From NCBI GenBank assembly GCA_001768235.1, contig MENK01000024.1, forward strand, positions 210,468 through 274,467: 64,000 bases of DNA. The letters run 5' to 3'. The notes under the pieces are model-generated. The model had not been told where the DNA came from and made no database searches. It saw only the letters and a list, made by a program, of their open reading frames with translations. The DNA comes from Bacteroidetes bacterium GWB2_32_14 (GTDB taxonomy: Bacteria > Bacteroidota > Bacteroidia > Bacteroidales > UBA12077). Below, piece by piece: positions 44,912 to 54,424 of the stretch (position 1 is its first letter; each line of letters opens with the position of its first letter). A program made the position numbers and the translations under genes.

Positions 44912-47200
44912 TTATCCTAAATATTTCATAATCATGTTGATTAATTTAGCTTCGTTTATAGGTTTCGAGATATAATCGTCGCATCCTGATTTTATTGCTT
45001 TATCTTTATCTCCCTGTTGCGCGTAGGCCGTTTGAGCGATAATTATTATTTCGGGATTTAACTCCTTAATTTTTGCAGAAGCTTCGTAACCATTTAGCCT
45101 TGGCATTTTTAAATCCATTAAAATTAATGAAATTTCCGGATGTTTTTTAACCATTTCAATGGCTTCTATTCCATTGGAGGCTTTAAAATTCTTTATTCCC
45201 AAGTTATCAATAATTTCTTTTAAATACAAAAAGTTTATTTCTTCATCGTCAACGATTAAAATGGGTGTAAACGTATTTAATTTGGGTTTACTAATCAGTT
45301 TGGTTATTTCGGGTGATAATTTTTGAACTTCTTCGGTTTTACCAACCGGTATTGTAAAATAAAATACAGATCCTTTGTTTAAGCCGGATTCAACCCATAT
45401 TTCCCCGCCAAGTTTTTCTACCAGGGCTTTGGATATGGATAAACCCAAACCGGTTCCCCCGTAGTTTCGTGACGAACCTTCATCGACCTGGCGGAACCTG
45501 TCGAAAATAATTGACTGGTGCTCCGGGGCAATACCAATTCCGCTATCTTTAACATAAAACTCAACTTCGTCTTCATCTTGTTTTACCGAATATCCAAATT
45601 GAATACCCCCATCGAGTGTAAATTTGAGTGCGTTGTTTAACAGGTTTGTAATAATTTGCTGTAAGCGCACTTTATCGCTTTCGATAAAAAAAGAATGTTT
45701 TTTTGAACCTTGTATAAGTTCAAAATCAAGATTTAAGCTGTCAAGTTTGGGTTTATACAAGGTAAAAGTATAATCCATTATTTCGTTGAGATCAAAAATA
45801 CCTTTTTCAATACGAATCTGCCCGGTTTCAATTTTCGAGATATCAATAATATCATCAATAATTGATAAAAGCTGGGTTCCGCTTTTTCGGATTATGTCTA
45901 AAAAGAGTTCTCGTTTTGTATCATCGATACTATCACGTACCAACATGTCTGAAAATCCTAAAATGCCATTCATCGGGGTACGAATTTCGTGGGAGATGTT
46001 GGCAAGGAATGCTGTTTTTAACCTGTCGCTTTCTTCGGCTTTTTCTTTGGCTTCGATTAATTCATTCAACATTCTTTTCTTTTCGGTAATATCATCAATA
46101 ATAGCTACAAAATGGGTTATTACATTCTTTTCGTCAATAATTGGTGAAATGATTACATTTTCCCAATAAATATTTCCGTCTTTCTTTTTATTTACAAGTT
46201 CACCCTGCCAATTTTTCCCTGATAAAATTGTTTTCCACAAATAGTCGTAAAATTCTTTGGATTGAATGCCTGACTTTGAGATGTTGGGATTTTGCCCGAT
46301 TGCTTCATCGTAGCTGTAACCTGTAATTTCAGTGAACCTGGGATTTACATACTCGAAAAATCCTTCCGGGTTTACAATTGCAATACTAACAGGGCTTTGT
46401 TCTATTGATTTATTAAGTAACTTAACTTTCTCTTCGGCTTTTTTTCTTTCTGAAATATCGTGAACGATCGAGTAAAGCAGGTTTTTCCCTAATGATTTTA
46501 TTAACCCGGAATATACTTCAACAGTACGTTTTTCTCCATTTGCCAGGTAATGATCGATTACAAATAAATTCTTTTCACTATTTATTGCAAGCGAATATAT
46601 TTTTTTAAGCTCTGTCTCTGAAAGCCTGTTTATATCTTTCATAGTCATGCTTATTAATTCATTGTATGGCCAGCCGTAAAATTCGCAAGCTGCCGGATTG
46701 GCATCGACTATTTGCCTGGTTTCCGGATCAATAATTAGTATTACTGCCTTGTTGTTATGGAATAATGATTTATAGCGTTCTTCACTTTCTTTCAAGTTGT
46801 TTTCTATAACCTGTTTTTCTAATTTAATCTTATTTTGTTTAACAGCTTCCATCACTGCAAAAGGCAAACGGGTAATGTTGTCTTTTAAAATATAATCTGT
46901 AGCACCTGCTTTCATGCATTGTACAGCAGTTTCCTCGTTAATTGATCCTGTTAATACAATAAATGGTAAATCCGGGGAAATTTCTTTTGATATTTTTAAT
47001 GCCTGCATGCCATTAAATAAAGGCATTGAATAATCTGAGATAATAAGGTCGGGATTATAATCTTTTAACTCTCTTATAAAATCATTTTCTGTTTCGATTC
47101 TTGTATAATCAAATTCGATGTTGTATTTTTTTAGTGCCCTGACAGCCATTTCGGTGTCAACCGGTTGATCTTCTACAAATAAAAATTTATACTTATCCAT
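44912..47200 (-). CDS. Hybrid histidine kinase: REC-PAS-PAS-HisKA-HATPase-REC
   Basis: 762 residues, no membrane helix. N-terminal receiver (FLFVEDQPVD, LIISDYSMP), two PAS domains (about 140-380), HisKA with ANISHEIRTPMNGILGF (phospho-His), HATPase_c (GGTGLGLSISKALVEKLGG), and a C-terminal receiver (ILIVDDEEINF, ILMDLKMPRLNG, DYISKPI). The front receiver makes it a target of other kinases and the rear one an intramolecular acceptor. It starts 11 bases after the Rcp1-like receiver and probably belongs to its operon. Confidence 0.93.
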   Translation of the reverse strand: MDKYKFLFVEDQPVDTEMAVRALKKYNIEFDYTRIETENDFIRELKDYNPDLIISDYSMPLFNGMQALKISKEISPDLPFIVLTGSINEETAVQCMKAGATDYILKDNITRLPFAVMEAVKQNKIKLEKQVIENNLKESEERYKSLFHNNKAVILIIDPETRQIVDANPAACEFYGWPYNELISMTMKDINRLSETELKKIYSLAINSEKNLFVIDHYLANGEKRTVEVYSGLIKSLGKNLLYSIVHDISERKKAEEKVKLLNKSIEQSPVSIAIVNPEGFFEYVNPRFTEITGYSYDEAIGQNPNISKSGIQSKEFYDYLWKTILSGKNWQGELVNKKKDGNIYWENVIISPIIDEKNVITHFVAIIDDITEKKRMLNELIEAKEKAEESDRLKTAFLANISHEIRTPMNGILGFSDMLVRDSIDDTKRELFLDIIRKSGTQLLSIIDDIIDISKIETGQIRIEKGIFDLNEIMDYTFTLYKPKLDSLNLDFELIQGSKKHSFFIESDKVRLQQIITNLLNNALKFTLDGGIQFGYSVKQDEDEVEFYVKDSGIGIAPEHQSIIFDRFRQVDEGSSRNYGGTGLGLSISKALVEKLGGEIWVESGLNKGSVFYFTIPVGKTEEVQKLSPEITKLISKPKLNTFTPILIVDDEEINFLYLKEIIDNLGIKNFKASNGIEAIEMVKKHPEISLILMDLKMPRLNGYEASAKIKELNPEIIIIAQTAYAQQGDKDKAIKSGCDDYISKPINEAKLINMIMKYLG

Positions 47201-47211
47201 GATTGTGATTT

Positions 47212-47652
47212 TTAAATTATAGGACTTTGGTTAAGGAGCAACCAGTATAAACCGAAATTTTTAATGGCTTCAACAAATTGGTCGAAATCAACAGGTTTGG
47301 TTATATAACTGTTAACACCTAGTTTGTAACTTTCAATAATATCTCTTTCTTCTTTGGATGAAGTAAGCATTATAACTGGAATTACTTTTGTTTTATCGTT
47401 TGATTTTAATTCTTTTAATACTTCCAAACCATCAACTTTAGGGAGTTTTAAGTCGAGCAGGATTATTTTGGGCAAGCTGTGTGAAACATTGTTTTTTAAA
47501 CAATTATGAATTAAACTTAACGCTTCTTCGCCATCAGTAACATGAATTATGTTATTTGCCAGGTTGTTTTTCTTTAATGCCCTTATTGTTAGTTCTGCAT
47601 CGTTTGGATTGTCTTCTACAAGCAAAATCTCTATTTCATTAAGATGTTCCAT
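47212..47652 (-). CDS. Rcp1-like single-domain response regulator
   Basis: 146 residues. [13 protein letters not shown], the phospho-acceptor in [13 protein letters not shown] and the conserved KPVDFDQF with a C-terminal Trp-rich WLLLNQ end are typical of Rcp1-type receivers, which pair with phytochrome-type kinases having SHDLKAPLRAI boxes. The upstream kinase (47838-50411) has just such a box. Upstream gap 185 bases. Confidence 0.93.
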   Translation of the reverse strand: MEHLNEIEILLVEDNPNDAELTIRALKKNNLANNIIHVTDGEEALSLIHNCLKNNVSHSLPKIILLDLKLPKVDGLEVLKELKSNDKTKVIPVIMLTSSKEERDIIESYKLGVNSYITKPVDFDQFVEAIKNFGLYWLLLNQSPII

Positions 47653-47837
47653 ATTTTATTGTTTGTTAAGTAAATATATGCTTTTTGTATGGCAGATTCA
47701 AGTTTTTTATCGTGTATGAGTGTTTGTTTTACCTTTTTGCAATACAAAATTTATTGATATTTAAATATGGCTGTTAGTATTCTTCATTTTATTCAGATTT
47801 AGGTATTTCCATTATTACAAATAATTTAACAATTCAT

Positions 47838-50411
47838 TTATTCTTTATCTTTATCAGGAAAACTGAGATAGAAGGTTGATCCTGCTCCTAATTCACTTTC
47901 GGCCCATACTTTACCACCGTGCCGGTTTATTATTCGTTTAACAATAGCTAAACCCACACCTGTTCCTTCGAATTCACTGTCTTTATGTAAACGTTGAAAA
48001 ACGCCAAATAATTTAGATTCGTACCTTGTATCAAACCCAACGCCGGAATCTTTTATATAATAAACAACCGATTTATTTTCGAAATAAGCCCCAACTTCAA
48101 TCGTGCACTTATCGCTATTTCTCGTAAATTTAATCGCGTTACTGATTAAATTAATCCAAACCTGTTTAAGAAGTACAATATCACCATAAACTTCGGGTAA
48201 GTTATCTGCTGTAAATTTGAATTTTTGTATAGTTTCTGGAGTGCTGATTTCGTTATATATTTGATGAACAAACTGGTTCATGTTTATTTTGTTTAAATGC
48301 ATATCGTTACGGCTAATCTTCGATAATTGCAATAAATCCATGATGAGCTGGTCCATTTTTTTCGTGTTATCGCGGATTACATTCAGGAGCCTTAATCCTT
48401 CAGCATCAAGTTTATCGCCATAATCTTCAATGAGGAATCTTGAAAATCCATCGATAGCCCTGAGCGGGGCTTTTAGATCGTGTGATACGGTATATGTAAA
48501 TGCTTCGAGTTCTTTATTTGCTTCTTTCAGTTTTTCGTTAACCTTTTGTATTTCGTCTCTCGATTCATTTATATCTTCAAGTAAAAAAAGTAAGGCATCC
48601 TGCGATTCTTTCAGTTTTAAAGTTTGTTCATTCAACATGGTTGTTCTTTCCTGTACAATTTTTTCCAGGTTTTCGTGATGTTGCCGGAGTTCGAACTGAA
48701 CAGATTTAAGTTCGTCGATATCGGTATGAGTGCCTAACATCCTGGTCGGGTTACCATCTATATCCCGTTCAACAATTTTACCTGTTGATAAAATCCATTT
48801 CCATTTGCCTTGTTTCGTTTTCTGGCGGAATTCAATTTTGTAATCCGAAATAATTCCGGCAACATAATCTTTAAAAGCTTGTGCAGTTAGTTCAAGGTCG
48901 TCGGGGTGAAGCCTTTCAATCCATGCCTGATTTGTTTCATGGAGCTCTGACGGATTGTACCCTAACATAATTGCATATTCATCATTAATTATGGTTTCAC
49001 CGGTTAGTAAATTTAAATCATATATGCCCTGTTTTGAAGAACTAATAGTTAATCTTAACCTTTCTTCGCTATCGCGTAATGCTTTTTCTGCTTTTTTTCG
49101 TTCAGTAACATCCATAATTATTGTTAAATAAGCAGGTGTTTCTCCATAATCAACCTTTTGTAAGTAAACTTCAACCGGGTATTCTGTATTATTTTTTCGA
49201 CGATGAATGGTTTCGAAATATATTTTGGGTTTTAAATCTTTTTCAACGGATTCAATTAAATCTTTGAATTGATTTAATGTATATAAGGGTTTAATATTCA
49301 GGGGAGTCATTTCTTTTAACTCGTCTAAGCTATACCCGATATTTTTTATTGCTCCTTCGTTAACATCAATGAACTTGAAATTTTTTCGCGAGAAAATATA
49401 TATTTCGTTCAAAGATTCCTGGATGATCTTATTTAAATTTGCTGATTTTTCTTCTGATTTTAACCTGTCTGTAATATCATGAATAATAGAAAATAAAACT
49501 GTTTTATTTTCTATCGTGGTTGAACCACTATAAACCTCTACATTTCTTATGCTTCCGTCTGACTTGCGGTGTTTGAAAATAAAATACCCTCTTTTATTTT
49601 CAAGTGCCAGGTTCATTTCTTTTTGAATTTCGACACTTGAAAGTGTATTGATGTCGGTTATATATAATTCATTTTTAAATTGTTGATAAGTATATCCGTA
49701 AAATGAAGTTGCAGCGGGATTTGCATCCAATATTTTATTTGTACCGGGGTCTATAATAAGCATTATGGCATGGCTGCTCATAAACAGGTTTCGAAATCTT
49801 TCTTCGCTTTCTTTTAAATCAATTTTATTTTTCCAGTTTTCTTCCCTGTTAATTAATAAAAATCCCAGTAAAACAGTACCAATTGGATAGATGGTTAATG
49901 CCGGTAGTGCAATATTTTTAAATATTAACCACATTTTATCTCCAGGTAATAGAAAAATACACAGAAGCATTACTATATGAACCGATATTCCCAGTTTTAA
50001 AAATTCGTACAGGCTATTTTCTTTTCTAAAATCAGGCCTTAGTTTTCTCCATAATATCCCGATAGCTCCTGACGATATAATTGTTGCCACTCCCATAAAA
50101 ACACCGTCGCCACCCAGTGTAACCCTGTAAATTCCTGTAATAAGCATTGCAATAAGGGTTGGAATTGTTCCAAAAAATAAACCTGAAACCGAAAGCATTA
50201 TTGTACGGGTATCAAAAACAAGCCCGGGGGCTAAAATCCAAGGGGTGAGCATTAAAATGATACCAATAAAACCAATGATAAGGCCGGTTCCTAATTTATA
50301 AATTACAGAATCCCGCTTTTTGTATTTCATCCATATATAATCATATAGCATACTAAAAGCAAGTAGTATTGCAATATTCTGAATTAATCCGAGTATTATT
50401 GAACTTTTCAT
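47838..50411 (-). CDS. Membrane histidine kinase with 5TM-5TMR_LYT sensor and three PAS domains
   Basis: 857 residues. The N-terminal 190 residues hold about six membrane helices with DTRTIMLSVSGLFFGTIPTL, the mark of the LytS-type 5TM-5TMR_LYT sensor, which has been linked to small ligands such as pyruvate. Three PAS domains follow (about 205-320, 330-440, 455-570), a coiled coil, HisKA with TYTVSHDLKAPLRAIDGF and HATPase_c (EGTGVGLAIVKRIINRHGG). No own receiver: the Rcp1-like protein downstream is the likely partner. Confidence 0.93.
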   Translation of the reverse strand: MKSSIILGLIQNIAILLAFSMLYDYIWMKYKKRDSVIYKLGTGLIIGFIGIILMLTPWILAPGLVFDTRTIMLSVSGLFFGTIPTLIAMLITGIYRVTLGGDGVFMGVATIISSGAIGILWRKLRPDFRKENSLYEFLKLGISVHIVMLLCIFLLPGDKMWLIFKNIALPALTIYPIGTVLLGFLLINREENWKNKIDLKESEERFRNLFMSSHAIMLIIDPGTNKILDANPAATSFYGYTYQQFKNELYITDINTLSSVEIQKEMNLALENKRGYFIFKHRKSDGSIRNVEVYSGSTTIENKTVLFSIIHDITDRLKSEEKSANLNKIIQESLNEIYIFSRKNFKFIDVNEGAIKNIGYSLDELKEMTPLNIKPLYTLNQFKDLIESVEKDLKPKIYFETIHRRKNNTEYPVEVYLQKVDYGETPAYLTIIMDVTERKKAEKALRDSEERLRLTISSSKQGIYDLNLLTGETIINDEYAIMLGYNPSELHETNQAWIERLHPDDLELTAQAFKDYVAGIISDYKIEFRQKTKQGKWKWILSTGKIVERDIDGNPTRMLGTHTDIDELKSVQFELRQHHENLEKIVQERTTMLNEQTLKLKESQDALLFLLEDINESRDEIQKVNEKLKEANKELEAFTYTVSHDLKAPLRAIDGFSRFLIEDYGDKLDAEGLRLLNVIRDNTKKMDQLIMDLLQLSKISRNDMHLNKINMNQFVHQIYNEISTPETIQKFKFTADNLPEVYGDIVLLKQVWINLISNAIKFTRNSDKCTIEVGAYFENKSVVYYIKDSGVGFDTRYESKLFGVFQRLHKDSEFEGTGVGLAIVKRIINRHGGKVWAESELGAGSTFYLSFPDKDKE

Positions 50412-50508
50412 GTGTTAATTTTTATTTTTTTATTAAGGTCACATGGAATATGCCATGAAATAATCATTTTTGTTTTGTGTGAAATTTATTTCTCATGGCT
50501 ATTTCATA

Positions 50509-52158
50509 TTAATCGGTTTGTTTTTTATTTGGACTTTCAATGCTTCTCAGCTTTGTTTTAAGCTCGTTAATCCGATGTTCTCTCCCGAAAAACAGCTTGT
50601 TTATTTTTTCTAATTCTTCATTTGCTTTTTTTAATTCGCTTGTTCGTTTTTCTACTTTTAATTCCAGCTCATTGTAAAGTTTTATGTTTTCAATTGAAAT
50701 TGCAGCTGTTTCTGCAATTGTTTCGAGTAATTTTATTTCAAAATCAGACGGGGTGTGTTTTTCTTTCCAGTAATTACCAATTGCACCCAGCGAAGTGTTT
50801 GAAAATATAGGTATCATAACCAGACTCTTGACAAATGTTTCTTTATAAATCTTAATAGGTATCCTGGAATCTTTATAAATGTCTTCAATGATAACTGTTT
50901 GCCTGTGTATCATAGCCCAACCGCTTATACACGATGCCATAGGATATTTATTCCCTTTCCAGAGTGGTTCTATGGCATCTTCGTCGGCATAGAAACATAA
51001 ATCATCATCGCGTAAAACAAAAGTTACTCCGTCTGAATTTATTAATTTGCGCAAGGATTCTTTTATAATTTCCTGAATAGATTCAATGTTCCTGGCTGAA
51101 GCGAGTTTTTTATTTACACTGATTAATTGATTTAATTTGTTATTTAAATCTTTGATTTTTTGCTCGTTCTGTTTATGTTCTGTAAAGTCTCTTATTATCA
51201 TGCTGGTTCGTAATTCGCTGTTTTTGTCGGTAAAGATGGTTGATGTTATCTCAACAGGGAATTTAATATTTCCTTTTTTCAGCATGGTAAGTTCAACGGT
51301 AGCTGTTCCTTTTTTATCTCTTTCTTCAAGAGCCGGTTTCAATCTTTCGTCTGTTAAATCGACTATCCCGTTTCTGCCTTGTTGAATTATTTCTTCTTTT
51401 GTTTTTCCAAACATCTTGCAGGCTGCCGGGTTTGCGTCATGTATGGCCCCGTCCGGGGATGTTAATAAGATTGCATCTTTAGATTTTTCGAAAAGAGAAT
51501 GATACCGGGTTTCACTTTCATGTAATGCCAGTTCTGCATTTTTTCGTTCTGTAATATCCATAAATGTTCCATAAAACCGAACAGGTTCCCCTTGCTCATT
51601 GTATTCGACTATTCCTTTGGTATTACAGTATTTTATATTTTTTTTACCTGTAATTACCCTGAGATCATAATCCAGTGCCCCGTGGTCTTTAATAATTCTT
51701 TCAACTTCGTTACGGTAAATAATTCTGTCTTCAGGGTGTATATATTGGGCATTCGAGTTATAATCAGGAGTATAATTGCCAGGATTTAATTCAAGAATAC
51801 GATAAAGTTCTTCTGACCACCAGATGGAATTATTTATCATATTCCAATCCCAGCTGCCAATACGGGCAGTTTTTTGAGCGATGTTAAACCTGTTTATTAA
51901 TTCTGTTTTTAATATTTCTGCTTTCAGGATATTTGCATTGGTTTCAATTATTTTTTTATACTGTTCGTGAATCAGATAATAAAGCAATAGTGCAGTAACT
52001 ACTATAAACATCCATCCTTTGTATGTTTGGTATTTTGTCAGGGCATGTGTATCTGATGCAATTTTTTCAAGCAAAATGTCAGAAAAAAGAATCCAGATTA
52101 TTCCAAACACCAAATAAGTGCCTACTATACTTAACGGTTTAGATATCTTTAAATTCAT
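50509..52158 (-). CDS. Kinase-less membrane PAS-PAS-GAF protein with GRExRIxELK tail
   Basis: 549 residues. Two membrane helices (SIVGTYLVFGIIWILFS, MFIVVTALLLYYLI), PAS at about 95-205 and 215-330, and a GAF domain (about 345-500, with AMIHRQTVIIEDIYKDSR). A coiled coil leads to the end, where INKLFFGREHRINELKTKL takes the place of a kinase. There is no HisKA or HATPase domain. Similar tails end two other proteins here. Its job may be to bring sensed signal to a separate kinase. Confidence 0.9.
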   Translation of the reverse strand: MNLKISKPLSIVGTYLVFGIIWILFSDILLEKIASDTHALTKYQTYKGWMFIVVTALLLYYLIHEQYKKIIETNANILKAEILKTELINRFNIAQKTARIGSWDWNMINNSIWWSEELYRILELNPGNYTPDYNSNAQYIHPEDRIIYRNEVERIIKDHGALDYDLRVITGKKNIKYCNTKGIVEYNEQGEPVRFYGTFMDITERKNAELALHESETRYHSLFEKSKDAILLTSPDGAIHDANPAACKMFGKTKEEIIQQGRNGIVDLTDERLKPALEERDKKGTATVELTMLKKGNIKFPVEITSTIFTDKNSELRTSMIIRDFTEHKQNEQKIKDLNNKLNQLISVNKKLASARNIESIQEIIKESLRKLINSDGVTFVLRDDDLCFYADEDAIEPLWKGNKYPMASCISGWAMIHRQTVIIEDIYKDSRIPIKIYKETFVKSLVMIPIFSNTSLGAIGNYWKEKHTPSDFEIKLLETIAETAAISIENIKLYNELELKVEKRTSELKKANEELEKINKLFFGREHRINELKTKLRSIESPNKKQTD

Positions 52159-52201
52159 GTTTTTTTAATATTTAATTGCTGTTAAAACAGGGAAACAGGT
52201 T

Positions 52202-53914
52202 TTAATTTTTATTTCTGGTATTAACAATGTTTTCAAGTTCTTTTATCTTGTCTCTTAATTCTTTAATGCGTAATTCGCGGCCAACAAATAAGTTGTTCAT
52301 ACGTTCAAGCTCGTCTATTTTTTGTTTTAATTCACTTGTGCGTTCTTCAATTTTTTTTTCAAGTTCAGTATTTAATTTAATTATTTCTTCTTTTGCATTT
52401 TTAAGATCGGTTATATCAATAACAAATCCCAAAAACCTTTTATCAGAAAGTTTAACAGCCGAAACTATCCAATGGTTTTTAGAGCCGTTTTTTCGAATAT
52501 AAGGTATTTCAGCTATAGCTTCTCCTTCATTTTTCACTCGTTCAAAATGCTGCAAAGCAACGGGTAATGCGTCTTCAATAAACAGGTTAGGGATGCTCAT
52601 TGTCAATAATTCGTCTATACCTGAACCAGTTATAATGCTTGCAGCGGGATTTACTTCTAAAAATTCCCCTTTTTCATTTGCAATAAAAACGCCAAGTGGC
52701 GAATGTTGTATGTAGCTCTTGAATTTTTCCTCACTTTCCTTTAATGCATCTTCGACATGCTTTCGTTCGGTAATGTCGGTGGAAGTACCAATATAACCAA
52801 TTAAATTTCCTTTATCGTCCACTTGGGCAACAGCTTTACCACTAACCCATGATATAGTTCCATCGGGCCGTAAGAATCGATACTCAGCCAAAGAAGATTC
52901 GCTTTTTTCTACAGCTTTTTGCCATCCTTCTGTTATTATACCGCGATCATCGGGATGGACGGCATTAATCCAACCATTCCCTTTTGCTTCATTTAAGCCT
53001 ATGCCGGAAATTTCGCACCATCGGGGATTAACGTAGGTTGTATTTCCGTTTGCATCAGTTTTAAAAATTCCAACCGGGGCTTCTTCAGTCAGGGCTTTAA
53101 ATTGTTGCTCGTTTTTTTGTAAAGCGTCTTGGGCATGCTTGCGCTCCGTGATATCTTCTATAATTCCCTCGTAGTAAAGTATGGTGCCTTCCTTGTTGTA
53201 AAATGCTTTGGCACTCTCGCGAACATAAATGATCGAGTTGTCCTTTTTTTTCCATGTCGATTCAAATCCTTTGATAAAACCTTCTTCTTCAATATGTTTT
53301 ATAAATTCATCCCGTTGATGCTTTGTTTCGTAACCTTGCAATTCAATATTAATAGATGCCAGATCATCGAAATTATCATAACCTAACATCAGAACAAGGG
53401 TTGGATTGGCAAGTAGAATCTTACCATCTGGGGAAGTACGATAGATTCCTAAAGTAGAATTTTCGAAAATACTGCGAAACCTTTCTTCATTTTCTTTACA
53501 ACGTTCCTGTGCTTCTTTGTGCTCTTTTATTAACGCGTTATGTTCAAGTACCGACTTAATGGTTGGAGAAAGGCCCTGTATGTGTTTAACCGATTTAATT
53601 ACATAGTCAGCGGCGCCCATTTTCATTGCCTGGATTGCAATTTCTTCGGATCCTGTACCTGTAACAATAATTACCGGTAAATCGGGTTTTACTTTTTTCA
53701 CAACGCCTAAAACCTGGAGCCCATCGAAACCAAGAATGTTAAAGTCGCTTAGTACCAGATCGAACTCTTTTTCGGAGAGATACTTTTCAAATTTATCCCT
53801 ATTATCAGCAGAAATAATTTCATATTCACTGTATTCTTTTTCAAGAACATCGCGTACTAAGATCCTGTCATGAATGCTATCGTCAACATGAAGAATCCGG
53901 ATTTTTGTTTTCAT
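52202..53914 (-). CDS. Kinase-less REC-PAS-PAS-PAS protein with GRExRIxELK tail
   Basis: 570 residues from the ATG at 53914, where the receiver begins (MKTKIRILHVDDSIHD); the ATGs at 53956 and 53950 are alternatives. Receiver (LVLSDFNILGFDG), then three PAS domains (about 135-250, 265-380, 390-505), coiled coil, and the tail MNNLFVGRELRIKELRDKI. No kinase domain. The last PAS domain is a close copy of the third PAS of the 58498-61914 protein. Sits 57 bases after the receiver 53972-54418. Confidence 0.9.
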   Translation of the reverse strand: MKTKIRILHVDDSIHDRILVRDVLEKEYSEYEIISADNRDKFEKYLSEKEFDLVLSDFNILGFDGLQVLGVVKKVKPDLPVIIVTGTGSEEIAIQAMKMGAADYVIKSVKHIQGLSPTIKSVLEHNALIKEHKEAQERCKENEERFRSIFENSTLGIYRTSPDGKILLANPTLVLMLGYDNFDDLASINIELQGYETKHQRDEFIKHIEEEGFIKGFESTWKKKDNSIIYVRESAKAFYNKEGTILYYEGIIEDITERKHAQDALQKNEQQFKALTEEAPVGIFKTDANGNTTYVNPRWCEISGIGLNEAKGNGWINAVHPDDRGIITEGWQKAVEKSESSLAEYRFLRPDGTISWVSGKAVAQVDDKGNLIGYIGTSTDITERKHVEDALKESEEKFKSYIQHSPLGVFIANEKGEFLEVNPAASIITGSGIDELLTMSIPNLFIEDALPVALQHFERVKNEGEAIAEIPYIRKNGSKNHWIVSAVKLSDKRFLGFVIDITDLKNAKEEIIKLNTELEKKIEERTSELKQKIDELERMNNLFVGRELRIKELRDKIKELENIVNTRNKN

Positions 53915-53971
53915 AGTTTTTAATTTTATCACAAACCTGCCTATTGGCATGGACATTAAGAGTATTTAGGT

Positions 53972-54418
53972 TTACTGATTATCGGGTGGATTAATATTTA
54001 ACGAAAACCAGTAATCATCAATTTTTCTTACAACGTCTGTAAACCCATCAAAAGAAACAGGTTTTAGTAAGTAACTGTTTGCACCAATGTCGTAACTTAA
54101 TGCGCGGTCGCCTTCTTCTCTTGATGATGTAAGAATAATTACAGGAATGCGTTTAAGCTTTTCCGTGCCCTTAACCTGTCTCAAAACTTCGAATCCATCT
54201 ATTCCAGGCATTTTTAGATCAAGCAGGATTAAAGCCGGCAATGGAAATTCGTCCCTGTTGGCATATTTGTCATTCCCAAAAAGGTAATCGAGTGCTTCCT
54301 GTCCGTTTCGGGCAACATGAATTGTATTTTTGAGCTTAGCTTCCCTGAATGCATCTAAAGTAAGCACAACATCCATTTGGTTATCTTCTACTAAAAGTAT
54401 TTGAGCCAGTTTTTCCAT
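53972..54418 (-). CDS. Rcp1-like single-domain response regulator
   Basis: 148 residues. ILLVEDNQMDVVLT, LILLDLKMPGIDG and LKPVSFDGF are the receiver motifs. Begins 6 bases after the YfiR-like kinase, so they form a matched pair. Resembles the receiver at 47212-47652 in order and in its Trp-containing C-terminus. Confidence 0.94.
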   Translation of the reverse strand: MEKLAQILLVEDNQMDVVLTLDAFREAKLKNTIHVARNGQEALDYLFGNDKYANRDEFPLPALILLDLKMPGIDGFEVLRQVKGTEKLKRIPVIILTSSREEGDRALSYDIGANSYLLKPVSFDGFTDVVRKIDDYWFSLNINPPDNQ

Positions 54419-54424
54419 TTTAAA